Source: Pontibacter sp. SGAir0037
Lineage (GTDB): Bacteria; Bacteroidota; Bacteroidia; Cytophagales; Hymenobacteraceae
Direction of reading: 5' to 3'
Assembly: GCF_005491705.1 (NCBI RefSeq)
Contig: NZ_CP028092.1
Location: forward strand, 4,464,001-4,528,000
Length of the DNA: 64,000 nucleotides
The notes beneath the pieces were generated by a model, which saw only the letters and a program-made list of their open reading frames with translations, had not been told where the DNA came from and searched no databases. The position numbers were made by a program, and so were the translations under genes. This document shows, in pieces, positions 23,633 to 32,500 of this stretch; the first letter of the stretch is position 1, and every line of letters begins with the position of its first letter.

Positions 23633-24541
23633 TTAGCTCTCCTCTGTCTCGTCCGGCAGGATTTCCACATCCTGCACCAGTACAAAGCTTTCTATTTCGC
23701 GGGCTTTGGGAGTGTTGGCTAATCCGCCTTCGGCTGTTTCTTTATACTTACGTTCCATACTTTCACCTACTTCGCCCAGCGCTGCCACACATTGGTCTAC
23801 GGGTATAACGGGGTTTAAGCCTGCAATAGCCATCTGTGCCGAGGAGAAAGCAATAGCGGCTGCACTGGCATTGCGCACAATACAGGGTACTTCTACCAGT
23901 CCGGCCACCGGGTCGCATACCAGGCCGAGCATACATTGTATGGTAATGGCAACGGCAGCAAACGTTTGGTCAACAGAGCCGCCCAGGCAGTAAACGATAG
24001 CACCTGCCGCCATAGCGGCGGCACTGCCTGTTTCGGCCTGGCAACCGCCTACAGCGCCGGCCAGCGAAGCATTCTGTTCAATAATAAGAGCGATACCTGC
24101 ACCAACTAAAAGGCCCTCGTGTATTTTCCGATCGTCCAGGTTGTGCAGTTCCTGCAGTGTGGTAAGGGTGCCAGGCAATATACCCGAAGCACCGGCTGTC
24201 GGAGCAGCTACCACACGGCCCATACAGGAATTCACTTCTTTGGCCCCCAAAGCACGGGAAATGAGCTTCTGGAATTCAGGTGAAAGTACTGTAACAGGTG
24301 CTTTGGCTACTTTTTTAGCACCGTTGTTCACCATACCTGAACGGGATTTCATGTCTTCGGTCAGGCCGGTTTGTACGGCATCTTTCATGACATCGTAAGC
24401 CCTGGCTATATTTTCCCAGATAAATGCTTCGGTGCGCCCTTTCTGGTCGATCTCGTACTCCAATACAGCCTGGTAAAGCGGTTCACCTGTTTCGGCACAA
24501 TGCTTTTCCCAGCTTTTAAAATCATTAAATAATAATGACAT
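23633..24541 (-). CDS. sdaAA: L-serine dehydratase, iron-sulfur-dependent, alpha subunit
   Basis: Converts L-serine to pyruvate and ammonia with a [4Fe-4S] cluster. The 302 residues correspond to the alpha (catalytic) part. Visible motifs are SCMGRVVAAPTAGASGILPG and the two-cysteine block CDPVAGLVEVPC, with a Gly/Ala-rich helical core AVGGCQAETGSAAAMAAGAI. The beta subunit that completes the enzyme in many bacteria is not encoded beside it and should be elsewhere in the genome, or the protein acts alone. Co-directional neighbours are separated by gaps of about 95 and 171 bases, so no operon is evident. Confidence 0.94.
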   Translation of the reverse strand: MSLLFNDFKSWEKHCAETGEPLYQAVLEYEIDQKGRTEAFIWENIARAYDVMKDAVQTGLTEDMKSRSGMVNNGAKKVAKAPVTVLSPEFQKLISRALGAKEVNSCMGRVVAAPTAGASGILPGTLTTLQELHNLDDRKIHEGLLVGAGIALIIEQNASLAGAVGGCQAETGSAAAMAAGAIVYCLGGSVDQTFAAVAITIQCMLGLVCDPVAGLVEVPCIVRNASAAAIAFSSAQMAIAGLNPVIPVDQCVAALGEVGESMERKYKETAEGGLANTPKAREIESFVLVQDVEILPDETEES

Positions 24542-24635
24542 ATAATTTAGTATTTCTGTTCTGATGCTAAAAAGCCAACAAAGGCTCTTACACTACAAAA
24601 GAACAAAAAATTTAAGGCTTCTGTTGCTGTTTTAT

Positions 24636-27600
24636 TTATTGTTTGGCAGCTGCTTTTCCTGCGGCTTCAATGGCATCGTAAATAACCTGTTGCACAGCCG
24701 TTCTGGTATTCAGTTTTCCCAACATATTGGGTTCTCTGTTAGGGTGCACCCTGTTCGAAAGAAATACATATACAAGGTCGTGCACCGGGTCTACCCAGGT
24801 AAAAGTGCCGGTAAAGCCTGAGTGGCCAAAGCTTTCGGCACTGGCACCTTTGGCTGTATTGCCATTCTCGATGTAAGGCGAGTTTACTCTGTCGAACCCG
24901 AGGGCACGGCGGTTAGTAGGGCAGAACTGGCAGCTGGTATAGGTGTTAATAGTTTCTTCGCTGATAAAGCGGGTGCCTCCGTACTGCCCTTTCTGGAGGT
25001 ATAGTTGCATAAGCTTTGCCAGGTCGTTAGCAGTGCCGAATAAACCTGCATGGCCTGATATACCGCCCAGCATGGCAGCTCCCTCGTCGTCTACTGTGCC
25101 GTGCAGGAGTTGCTTTCTGAAAGCGGTATCTACTTCGGTAGGCACAATGCGCGATTTCGGGAAATAGTTTTCAGGTGTAAAGGTGAGTGTGGTAGCGCCA
25201 AGCGGTTTATAAAATTCTTCGCGCAGGTAATCTTCAAATTTCTGCCTGGTTACCCGCTCCACAAGCAGAGGGTATAGATAGAAAGATAAGTCGCTGTATA
25301 CATAGCCTTCCTTGTCATTCAGAGGAGAGTTGATGATTTGCTTGTATATTTTTTTATGGTAGTTGCGGTGCATGTACAGGTTCTGCGCTACTTTTATCGG
25401 GAAGCGGGCCGAAGAATCTGATTTAAAAGTGAACCACTTAAACTTGCCGTTTTTCCTGACGGTGTTTTGCCAGAACGGAATCCAGGCTTTCAGTCTTGCC
25501 TGGTGTGTCAGTACATCTTTAAAAACAAGCTGTTCTTTGTCGGAGCCTTTAAACTCAGGCAAATAATCTATTATCCGCTTATTAAAATCAAATTTGCCTT
25601 CATCCTGTAGTTTCATAAGTGCAGGAATGGAAGCACTTATTTTAGTGATAGAGGCCAGGTCGTAGATGTCGGTATTTTTAACAGGCGTGGTATTGTCGTA
25701 GGTATGGTAGCCAAAGGATTTGTGGTAGATAATACGGCCGCCTTTAGCTATCAGCACCTGTGCGCCGGGTGTGGCTTTGGCTGCAATAGCCTGTTGTACC
25801 AGTGTATCAATTCTGCTTAGCAGTTGAGAGTTTAAACCAACAGCCTCAGGAGAGGCATAGGTAAACCGGGTGGCAGGTGGAGTAGCCAGACCGGTGTTTA
25901 TTTTATAAGCGGCTGTAGCGGTAACAGGCATTTTGCCTTTGGAACTAATGCCGCCAAAGATCAGCTCCGCCGCTACTTCCTGTGTATTCTGAGTTTCCTG
26001 GAAAGCCATCACCAATGTGTTGATCTTATCCAGGTTCTGAAATTTGGAAATCGCATAAGCATTGCCAAAGATGCTCATGATCACATTTTTGTTAGCAGCC
26101 AGTTCTTTTACAAACAGGATTGTTTCAGGCGTGATGCCGTAGTTGGTAGCTGGTCGTGTGCTTACATCATGTATACCTACAATGATCAGGTTATAAGCCT
26201 TTAGTTTTTCCTTCAGGTTGTATAAATTGTCTAGCGAACTATTGGCCGGAAGAAAGAAATTATCGACACCCACATAGTCAGCCAGTTTCTTTTGAAAAGC
26301 TGTTGCTGTTGGCGTTCCAATGGCCAGTGCTGCTACACGTAAAGTGTCGAGCTGCTGTACTGGTATCTGGTTATTGTTATTTTGAAGTACGGCTACAGAG
26401 TTTTCTGTTAGCTTCCGATTGATATACGCAGCCTGCGGATTGTTCAGGTCAGTATGCAGGTGGCGGAGTTCTACTGGCTGTAACCTGTTCAGCCCTGCCC
26501 AGTATTTGGCTGCCAGCACGCGTTTGCAACGTTCGTCTATCTCATTCTGTTGGATTTTTCCACTTGCTACGGCTGCTTTGATAGCTGCAAAAGTGGAATC
26601 TACATTCTCAGGAAACTCCAGAATATCCATACCTGCCGTGAGCGACAAGGCATCAGCAGAGCCATTCGGGAAAAACTTGGTAACGCCTTTCATGTTCATG
26701 GCATCTGAAAACACCAATCCTTTAAAGCCCAGCTTCTCCTTTAGAAGGGCTGTAATGGTAGGTTTGGATAAAGAGGAAGGAAGGTTGGTAGTAGTATCGA
26801 GAGCAGGGATGTTGAGGTGTGCGATCATCACACTGCCCAGGCCCTGGCGCATTAATTCTTTGAAAGGATAAAGCTCCAGCGAATCGAGGCGCTTGTAATT
26901 CTGGTAAATGCTGGGTAAATCGAGGTGAGAGTCTACATCGGTATCACCATGCCCGGGAAAATGCTTAGCTGTTGCCAGAATACCATTGTCCTGCATGCCG
27001 CGCATATATGCACCTGCTTTACGGGCTACATTGTACTTGTTTTCGCCAAAAGCCCGGAAGCCAATAATGGGGTTATTCGGATTATTGTTTACATCTGCTA
27101 CGGGGGCAAAATTTATATGCATGCCCAGCCTCTTAAACTGCCGGGCTACTTCCACGCCCATCTGGTAGATCAGCGTATCGTCCTGTATCGCGCCCAAGCT
27201 CATCTGGAACGGAAATTTAAGAACACTATCCAGACGCATGCCCACGCCCCATTCGGCATCCATCGCTAAAAAGAGCGGTACCTTAGAAGCCGCCTGGTAA
27301 CGATTTGTGAGCTTTGCCTGCCGTACCGGCCCCCCCTGGAAAAAAACCAGCCCGCCCACTTTGTAGCGTGTAATCTGGCTGGCAATGTTATCTTCAAAAG
27401 CTTTGTCTCTGTTGGAGTAAGCAGCAATCATGATCAGCTGGCCAATGCGCTCATCAGGTGTAAGGGTGGCAAAAACAGAATCAACCCATCTTTTACTTTT
27501 GCTGTCTTCCTGCAAAAAGGGCGGCTGCAGCCCTGTTGCTTTGGGAGCAGGAGCCGCAGCTTTTTTCTTTTGTGCCAAAGTTGCAGATGTTGCGAAGCAG

Positions 27601-27647
27601 GCGAAAAGGCAGAGCAGTATATAGAAATGAAGCCGATGAAGAACCAT
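24636..27647 (-). CDS. Fused glycoside hydrolase family 3 (NagZ-like) and serine beta-lactamase-like protein
   Basis: A 1003-residue exported protein with a signal peptide ending TLAQ. The N-terminal GH3 domain (to about residue 400) has TAKHFPGHGDTDVDSHLDLP, the NagZ-type motif, and the nucleophile region VFSDAMNMKGV. A GH3 C-terminal-like sandwich follows. The last ~400 residues are a class C beta-lactamase/DD-peptidase-like domain with the SxxK motif in ASITKISAS, a YSD triad and a HSGFTGT motif. The expected role is turnover of peptidoglycan: removal of N-acetylglucosamine plus a peptidase or esterase activity. The start at 27647 (MVLHRLHFY) gives a tidy signal peptide; an upstream ATG at 27680 would add 11 residues. 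Confidence 0.92.
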   Translation of the reverse strand: MVLHRLHFYILLCLFACFATSATLAQKKKAAAPAPKATGLQPPFLQEDSKSKRWVDSVFATLTPDERIGQLIMIAAYSNRDKAFEDNIASQITRYKVGGLVFFQGGPVRQAKLTNRYQAASKVPLFLAMDAEWGVGMRLDSVLKFPFQMSLGAIQDDTLIYQMGVEVARQFKRLGMHINFAPVADVNNNPNNPIIGFRAFGENKYNVARKAGAYMRGMQDNGILATAKHFPGHGDTDVDSHLDLPSIYQNYKRLDSLELYPFKELMRQGLGSVMIAHLNIPALDTTTNLPSSLSKPTITALLKEKLGFKGLVFSDAMNMKGVTKFFPNGSADALSLTAGMDILEFPENVDSTFAAIKAAVASGKIQQNEIDERCKRVLAAKYWAGLNRLQPVELRHLHTDLNNPQAAYINRKLTENSVAVLQNNNNQIPVQQLDTLRVAALAIGTPTATAFQKKLADYVGVDNFFLPANSSLDNLYNLKEKLKAYNLIIVGIHDVSTRPATNYGITPETILFVKELAANKNVIMSIFGNAYAISKFQNLDKINTLVMAFQETQNTQEVAAELIFGGISSKGKMPVTATAAYKINTGLATPPATRFTYASPEAVGLNSQLLSRIDTLVQQAIAAKATPGAQVLIAKGGRIIYHKSFGYHTYDNTTPVKNTDIYDLASITKISASIPALMKLQDEGKFDFNKRIIDYLPEFKGSDKEQLVFKDVLTHQARLKAWIPFWQNTVRKNGKFKWFTFKSDSSARFPIKVAQNLYMHRNYHKKIYKQIINSPLNDKEGYVYSDLSFYLYPLLVERVTRQKFEDYLREEFYKPLGATTLTFTPENYFPKSRIVPTEVDTAFRKQLLHGTVDDEGAAMLGGISGHAGLFGTANDLAKLMQLYLQKGQYGGTRFISEETINTYTSCQFCPTNRRALGFDRVNSPYIENGNTAKGASAESFGHSGFTGTFTWVDPVHDLVYVFLSNRVHPNREPNMLGKLNTRTAVQQVIYDAIEAAGKAAAKQ

Positions 27648-27803
27648 AAAGCTGTAAAAGGTAAAGCGTAAATTTATCAAATATAAGCATTGTTGCCTTT
27701 CCCGGAAAGTGCTGGCATGGGAGGTATTAATTTACAAGCTGTTCTTTACGGACAGTTTACATGGCTTTAAAAGATAAATACTGCGTATGATGCTTAGATA
27801 TAA

Positions 27804-28103
27804 ATGAAGTTACTTAGCATGAACACAAGCAGAAAACATATTGCCATTCGGGTTTACGGCAAAGTACATGGTGTTTTCTTCCGGGCCAGCACCAGAGACA
27901 AAGCAAAAGAACTTGGAGTAACAGGCTTCGTGCAGAATGAGCCTGACGGAACGGTATACCTGGAAGCAGAGGGAGAGGCAGCAGCATTAAAGCAGCTTGA
28001 ACAGTGGACGCATGAAGGCCCGGGCAGAGCAAGAGTAGAAAAAGTAGAAGTGCAAGAGTTGGAGCAGATAGCAGATTTTAGAGAGTTTGAGGTGAGGAGG
28101 TAG
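27804..28103 (+). CDS. acyP: Acylphosphatase
   Basis: A small cytoplasmic enzyme hydrolysing acyl phosphates such as carbamoyl phosphate and 1,3-bisphosphoglycerate. The signature VYGKVHGVFFRAS contains the phosphate-binding arginine, and GFVQNEPDGTVYLEAEGE contains the catalytic asparagine. Length is 99 residues from the ATG at 27804, or 94 from a second ATG at 27819 (MNTSRKHIAIRV), which fits the usual 90-95 better; the sequence does not decide. The Crp-like gene begins 38 bases after its stop on the same strand. Confidence 0.93.
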   Translation: MKLLSMNTSRKHIAIRVYGKVHGVFFRASTRDKAKELGVTGFVQNEPDGTVYLEAEGEAAALKQLEQWTHEGPGRARVEKVEVQELEQIADFREFEVRR

Positions 28104-28141
28104 AAATATTGCTTATCTTGTAGTAAAACATTTTGCAACAA

Positions 28142-28693
28142 ATGCTCCACACCCTCCTCCAGCAAATTTCATACTTCACTCCTGAAGACATAGCAGCTTT
28201 TCTGCCGCTATGGAAGAAGCAGGTGCACCTTAACCGGTATGATTACCTGATTCGGCAGGGACAGGTAGAGCAGGGTTTATACTTTGTAGCCAGTGGTGCA
28301 CTTCGTATTTATTACCCTACCCAGGAAGAAGATATTTGTGTTGGGTTTGGATATCCTAATACTTTAATCGTCTCCTTCCCCTCCTTTGTCGATAATAAAC
28401 CCTCTGCTTATTATATACAGGCGTTAAAGAAAAGCGAGCTGCTGGGGATTAACAAAGCGGATTTTGTGCAGCTGATGGCAGAACGGCCAAACGTAAAAGC
28501 TTTCTGGTATCGGGAGCTGGAGAGGGCACTGGTAGGGAAAATTGAGCGGGAGGTAGACCTGTTGCTGCCTGAGCCTGAAAAACGGCTGGAGCGTGTGATG
28601 CAACGTAGCCCGCACCTTTTTCAACACATTCCTAAAAAGTATATTGCCTCGTATCTGCGCATGTCTCCTGAAACGCTTAGCCGCCTCAGATAG
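28142..28693 (+). CDS. Crp/Fnr-family transcriptional regulator
   Basis: A 183-residue regulator with an N-terminal cyclic-nucleotide-binding-type beta-barrel (YLIRQGQVEQGLYFVASGALRIYY) and a long dimerisation helix (VKAFWYRELERALVGKIEREVDLL). A C-terminal helix-turn-helix ends at IASYLRMSPETLSRLR. The protein stops directly after the recognition helix, which is usual for the short Bacteroidota branch of this family. There is no FNR-type cysteine cluster, and the effector is unknown. The ATG at 28142 is chosen over a TTG three codons earlier. It may be co-transcribed with acylphosphatase. Confidence 0.9.
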   Translation: MLHTLLQQISYFTPEDIAAFLPLWKKQVHLNRYDYLIRQGQVEQGLYFVASGALRIYYPTQEEDICVGFGYPNTLIVSFPSFVDNKPSAYYIQALKKSELLGINKADFVQLMAERPNVKAFWYRELERALVGKIEREVDLLLPEPEKRLERVMQRSPHLFQHIPKKYIASYLRMSPETLSRLR

Positions 28694-28701
28694 GCGAAAC
28701 A

Positions 28702-29388
28702 TCAGAGGGTGTTATAATAGGCGATCAGTTTAGAAAGATCGGCATCATCTTTAAAATTGATTTTGTTTTCTTTAATGAACCTATCTATTTCGGTACTTTT
28801 ACTATTTAAGACCTGTAACACAGACTTTTTATCATTTTTTATTTTTACCAGCTTGTCAGCTACGGCAATGTAGTAATGGGTGTTCTCTCTTATAGTTTTA
28901 ACTTTTGTGGAAGAACCATACGGAAGATCTTCAAAAACTACTTTAGCCGTTCTCTTTAACAGTAGTGTATTACCTTCGGCTAGGACTTCATAAGTAGCCA
29001 TATTGTTAGCACCATCAACAGGAGAAAATCCTTTTCTAAATTTACGCTCTTCCACTACATGGTTATTAACTACTTTTGAAATGGTAAATTCATGCACAGG
29101 ATGCAGAAAAGTTTGAGGTTGGTTTGACAAACCTTTAAAGATCAGTTCGTCATTTACCTGGTCATACATTAGCTCCATATTATCGTGAATGGTGCCGTTC
29201 ATCATCTTAACCTTTCCTTTTTCCCAGCTATCATAGAGGTAAGCAGAACCCTGGATGTCTGTAAAACTTCGGGTAACGGCAGGCCTGCCCTGCACATCGC
29301 CAACAATTGCAATCTGCGCATGTACATTCAAGTAAAAAATATTGCTTACAAGCAGTGTTAATGCAAGTTTAAAGATGAACTTATACAT
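28702..29388 (-). CDS. Secreted protein of unknown function
   Basis: A 228-residue protein with a Sec signal peptide (residues 1-25, ending VHAQ). The mature part is beta-rich with motifs GSAYLYDSWEKGKVKM, YDQVNDELIFKG and a C-terminal KIKNDKKSVLQVLNSKSTEIDRFIKENKINFKDDADL. This last pattern, a predicted helix after a lysine-rich linker, recurs in Bacteroidota periplasmic proteins. I do not recognise a named domain. The gene is alone, with its 3' end 8 bases from the convergent Crp-like gene. Confidence 0.75.
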   Translation of the reverse strand: MYKFIFKLALTLLVSNIFYLNVHAQIAIVGDVQGRPAVTRSFTDIQGSAYLYDSWEKGKVKMMNGTIHDNMELMYDQVNDELIFKGLSNQPQTFLHPVHEFTISKVVNNHVVEERKFRKGFSPVDGANNMATYEVLAEGNTLLLKRTAKVVFEDLPYGSSTKVKTIRENTHYYIAVADKLVKIKNDKKSVLQVLNSKSTEIDRFIKENKINFKDDADLSKLIAYYNTL

Positions 29389-29572
29389 AAATAATTGGCA
29401 AAAAAGATGTAGTGATTACTGTTAAAGATAGAAAATAAATTATATAACATAAAGCAAGCGTAAGCTATTTTTAGTAATATTTTGAAGTGTCAGGGAATGG
29501 GGCATAAGGTGCTATATACCGGAAGTAACTGATGCAGCTCTCTAAAGTTATAAATCTTGATTTTAGTCAAGG

Positions 29573-29600
29573 TTTGGAAGCGAAAGGCTTGATACCTTTG
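29573..29600 (+). promoter_or_regulatory. Promoter of the DinB-like gene
   Basis: TTTG at 29573-29576 (-33 element) and TACCTTTG at 29593-29600 (exact -7 consensus) are separated by 16 bases, a near-standard Bacteroidota promoter. The ATG is 27 bases downstream. Confidence 0.6.
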
Positions 29601-29626
29601 CTTTTACAAAATAAAACTATGCGCTC

Positions 29627-30184
29627 ATGAAAACACTGGATCAGCTCACCGAAACCGTAAAAAAGCAGCACGACACCGTAATGGCAGCATTTGCGCCACA
29701 AGACCTGGCTGTGTTAAACTACAAGCCTGCCCCTGAGAGCTGGAGCATATTGGAATGCCTGGAGCATCTAAACCGCTATAGCCGCTATTATAATCCTGCT
29801 TTAGCAAAAGCTATTGCCAAAAATTCAGGCGGGAATTACCTGCCAACGATCAGTTATAGCTGGTTCGGGAAAAAATCGCTGGAGATGGTGCAGCCTATGA
29901 GCAGCAAGAAGCACAAAACCGTAAAGCACATGAACCCGAACAACAGCCAGCTCGGCCATGGTACTGTGGAAGAATTCAGACAGCACCAGGAGAAGCTACT
30001 GAACTTGCTACAGAGCGCTAAAGCTGCAAACATCAATAAAAAAGCTATTCCGGTCGAATTTTTTAAACTGCTGAAGCTGCGCATTGGAGAAACGCTGGAA
30101 TTTGTTGTTACACACCAGGAACGGCATCTGCAGCAGGCATTACGTGTTAAGGCACATCAGGCCAAGCAGGTGATTTTAACTTAG
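29627..30184 (+). CDS. DinB-like superfamily protein
   Basis: A 185-residue all-helical cytoplasmic protein of the DinB/YfiT-like fold. The opening LTETVKKQHDTVMAAF, PAPESWSILECLEHLNRYSRYY and the late VTHQERHLQQALRV supply the His residues that form the metal site of the fold (in EHLNRY and HQERH). Members include thiol-dependent transferases and many proteins of unknown role, so no reaction can be assigned. It has a good promoter at 29573-29600. The next gene, 48 bases downstream on the same strand, encodes an unrelated membrane protein. Confidence 0.85.
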   Translation: MKTLDQLTETVKKQHDTVMAAFAPQDLAVLNYKPAPESWSILECLEHLNRYSRYYNPALAKAIAKNSGGNYLPTISYSWFGKKSLEMVQPMSSKKHKTVKHMNPNNSQLGHGTVEEFRQHQEKLLNLLQSAKAANINKKAIPVEFFKLLKLRIGETLEFVVTHQERHLQQALRVKAHQAKQVILT

Positions 30185-30232
30185 TGTTACAAATCTTAGT
30201 GTGCTACGTATAAGCAGCATCTGCTTTCTGTT

Positions 30233-30790
30233 ATGCTTAATACTGAAATACAACTATACCCTTCGCCCCGCAAAACGCTTTTGCTGATTGGCAGTTCCGC
30301 TTTATTGGTTGCTTTATGTATATACCTGCTTAATTACAGTGTATATGTATCTGTGCTGTTTGCTTGGCTGGGTATATTGGTTTGTAGCTTAGGTGTTATT
30401 ATAGGTTTGCTTAGGTTGCTGGAGCATAAGCCGCAGATGATTATAAACAAGTTGGGGATATACGACCGAACATTATATGAAGGCCTTATACATTGGGATG
30501 TTATACAGAAAGCTTTGCCGTTGCAGAAGCAGAGCAAGGAAGTTGTAAAGCTGGTTTTGCTGAGCACAAATAGTGCTGGAGAAGCTGTGAAAGCTTCTCC
30601 AGGTAGTATTGACGAAGCTCAGGAGATTAACCTTGCACTGGAAGGGCTAAATATTCAAGCAGAAATATTAACACAATTCATTCAGGAAGTAGTAGCACAC
30701 GTGCCAGGAACAAGAAAAGATGCGGCCCAGGCTGCTCTGCCAGCTCTTCAGGAGCAAATAAAGTTAAAAAGGGTGCTGAAGCATTCCTAA
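30233..30790 (+). CDS. Membrane protein, STM3941-like
   Basis: A 185-residue protein opening with EIQLYPSPRKTLLLIGSSALL, a short amphipathic strand, then two close transmembrane helices (about residues 15-60), then a soluble domain with KPQMIINKLGIYDRTLYEGLIHWDVI. This resembles the STM3941-type PH-like domain, in which a strand-rich fold sits on the membrane. No function is known. It may be transcribed with the DinB-like gene. The 3' end faces the NHL-repeat gene across a small hairpin. Confidence 0.65.
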   Translation: MLNTEIQLYPSPRKTLLLIGSSALLVALCIYLLNYSVYVSVLFAWLGILVCSLGVIIGLLRLLEHKPQMIINKLGIYDRTLYEGLIHWDVIQKALPLQKQSKEVVKLVLLSTNSAGEAVKASPGSIDEAQEINLALEGLNIQAEILTQFIQEVVAHVPGTRKDAAQAALPALQEQIKLKRVLKHS

Positions 30791-30862
30791 AATGGAGGTT
30801 ATACTGTTTTAAATTAAGGCTACCACCATAAGTGGCTTTGGCTATTTATAGACACCACTGTG

Positions 30863-30888
30863 AGCTATAGTTATATGATACTATAGCT
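30863..30888. repeat. 9-bp hairpin at the 3' end of the NHL-repeat gene
   Basis: Arms 30863-30871 and 30880-30888 (AGCTATAGT with ACTATAGCT) pair perfectly around 8 bases and cover the stop codon of the minus-strand gene. There is no T-run, so this is a weak candidate for a shared 3' end between convergent genes. Confidence 0.35.
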
Positions 30889-32296
30889 GCACGTTTACCT
30901 CCTCTTTCTCGCCTGTAGTTAAATCAATGCGGAACAGTTGATGGCTGTTGGTGCTGGTTACCCATAGCTGCCCGTTCAGGAAAAGCACATCATTAGGCTC
31001 ATGGAAGTCGTCTGCCAATGTGCGTACCCGTTGCTGCTCCAGGTCGAGTACCTTAACCTTACCGTTATAAGTGTCGGCGATGTATACATTGCTGTCAATT
31101 ACTTCTACCCCGACACAATGCTGCAGCAGCGCATCGTCTACATGTCCGTCTGCATCACCGAAATCAAAAAGCCCTACACCAAGAGGAGTAAGCACCATGC
31201 CGGTTTTAGTATTTACAGTGCGAATGGCACTTGCCTCGGCATCGGCTACAAACAGTACATGCCCGTTATTGGCCAGTCCGCTAGGCTGATTGAAGGCTGC
31301 TTCTAATAAAGGTCCGTCTGCGAGTGCCTCCCGCCCGTTACCTGCAAAGCGATATACTTTTTCTGTGCTAAGGTCCATACGCAGAATCTGGTGATTGCCG
31401 GCATTGGCAATATACATGCTGTTCTCCAGGAGGAGCAGGTCCCAGGGACTGTTCGGGTTTACAGGTTCAGCAAGAGCATCAGCATCAAAATAGTAACTTA
31501 ACTCACCTGTTCCAGCTACTGTAAGCACCTGCTTTTGCTCCAGATTTACTTTGCGAATGGCGTTATTCTTGGCATCGGCAATATAAAGTAGGTTCTCGTG
31601 TACAACCAGTCCGTGCGGCTCGTAAAAGCTGGCTTCGGTATAGTCGCCGTCTGAGAAGCCTTGCTTACCGCTGCCGATTACCTCCAGCACCTGTCCCTCC
31701 TGGGTTAGTTTTAATATGCGGTTATGGCCGCTATCGGAGAGGTACAGATTACCTTCGGTATCGCTGGCTAATTTGGATGGAAAGTACAAAGCTGATGCTG
31801 CTGCCTTTGTTGCTTGAAGCTGGATGGGAGTTCGGTTCAGGTCCTCTTTAAATTCTTCCTGCAGCTTGAGGATGTGTGGTTTTACTGTGTTGTATACTCC
31901 TTCGCCGGCGTGTTGCCCGATCACTTTGCCATTCGGATCTATTAGTACAATGGTAGGCCAGGCACGTATGCCGTACTGGTTCCAGAGTTCAAAGTCGGCA
32001 TCGTTTACAACCGGGTGTTCTATCCCAAACTTCTGAATAGCCTGTAAGATAGCTTCGCTGTGTTTCTCGTTATCAAATTTGGCGGAATGTACCCCAATTA
32101 CTACCAGGATATCGGCAAACTCCTCTTCCAGTTGTTTCAGGTCGGGCACAATGTGCTGACAATTTATACAACCAAATGTCCAGAAATCGAGCAGCACAAT
32201 TTTGCCTCTCAAATCTTTTATCGACCATTCCTGCGCAGTATTCAGCCAGCCATGGGCAGTTGTAAGTTCAGGGGCATTTACTCGTCCGGTTAGCAT
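30881..32296 (-). CDS. Thioredoxin-like plus NHL-repeat protein (NHLRC2-like)
   Basis: A 471-residue protein without a signal peptide. The N-terminal ~150 residues form a thioredoxin/TlpA-like fold with a CxxC in FWTFGCINCQH and the cis-proline region IRAWPTIVLIDPNGKVIGQH. Residues about 170-470 are successive NHL repeats (for example FPSKLASDTEGNLYLSDSGH, PHGLVVHENLLYIADAKNNA, QPSGLANNGHVLFVADAEAS), forming a six-bladed propeller. The same architecture defines animal NHLRC2, so this is a bacterial homologue by domain order. Substrates are unknown in bacteria. It is alone, convergent with the STM3941-like gene. Confidence 0.88.
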   Translation of the reverse strand: MLTGRVNAPELTTAHGWLNTAQEWSIKDLRGKIVLLDFWTFGCINCQHIVPDLKQLEEEFADILVVIGVHSAKFDNEKHSEAILQAIQKFGIEHPVVNDADFELWNQYGIRAWPTIVLIDPNGKVIGQHAGEGVYNTVKPHILKLQEEFKEDLNRTPIQLQATKAAASALYFPSKLASDTEGNLYLSDSGHNRILKLTQEGQVLEVIGSGKQGFSDGDYTEASFYEPHGLVVHENLLYIADAKNNAIRKVNLEQKQVLTVAGTGELSYYFDADALAEPVNPNSPWDLLLLENSMYIANAGNHQILRMDLSTEKVYRFAGNGREALADGPLLEAAFNQPSGLANNGHVLFVADAEASAIRTVNTKTGMVLTPLGVGLFDFGDADGHVDDALLQHCVGVEVIDSNVYIADTYNGKVKVLDLEQQRVRTLADDFHEPNDVLFLNGQLWVTSTNSHQLFRIDLTTGEKEEVNVQL

Positions 32297-32500
32297 GTAT
32301 AGTTTTTTGTCGTGTTGTTCTTCTTACGGAATGGTGCAGGAACATGGTTGAACGATGAGCTGCATAAATGGCTAATATTGATTACAAGCTGATGAAATAC
32401 AAATTACTAGTTAGGTCAGCTATACATGCATTAAACATCTGGCATATTTTATGCTTTACCTGTGGCAGAGTGATTTTAAAACTACCTGATCCATAAAACT

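Noticed and set aside
24542..24635. AGCC..GGCT hairpin with T-run after the NagZ/beta-lactamase gene
   Set aside because: The stem is only 4-5 bp, too short to call a terminator with confidence.
26419..26871. 150-codon plus-strand frame inside the NagZ/beta-lactamase gene
   Set aside because: Antisense to a conserved GH3 domain; no recognisable protein.
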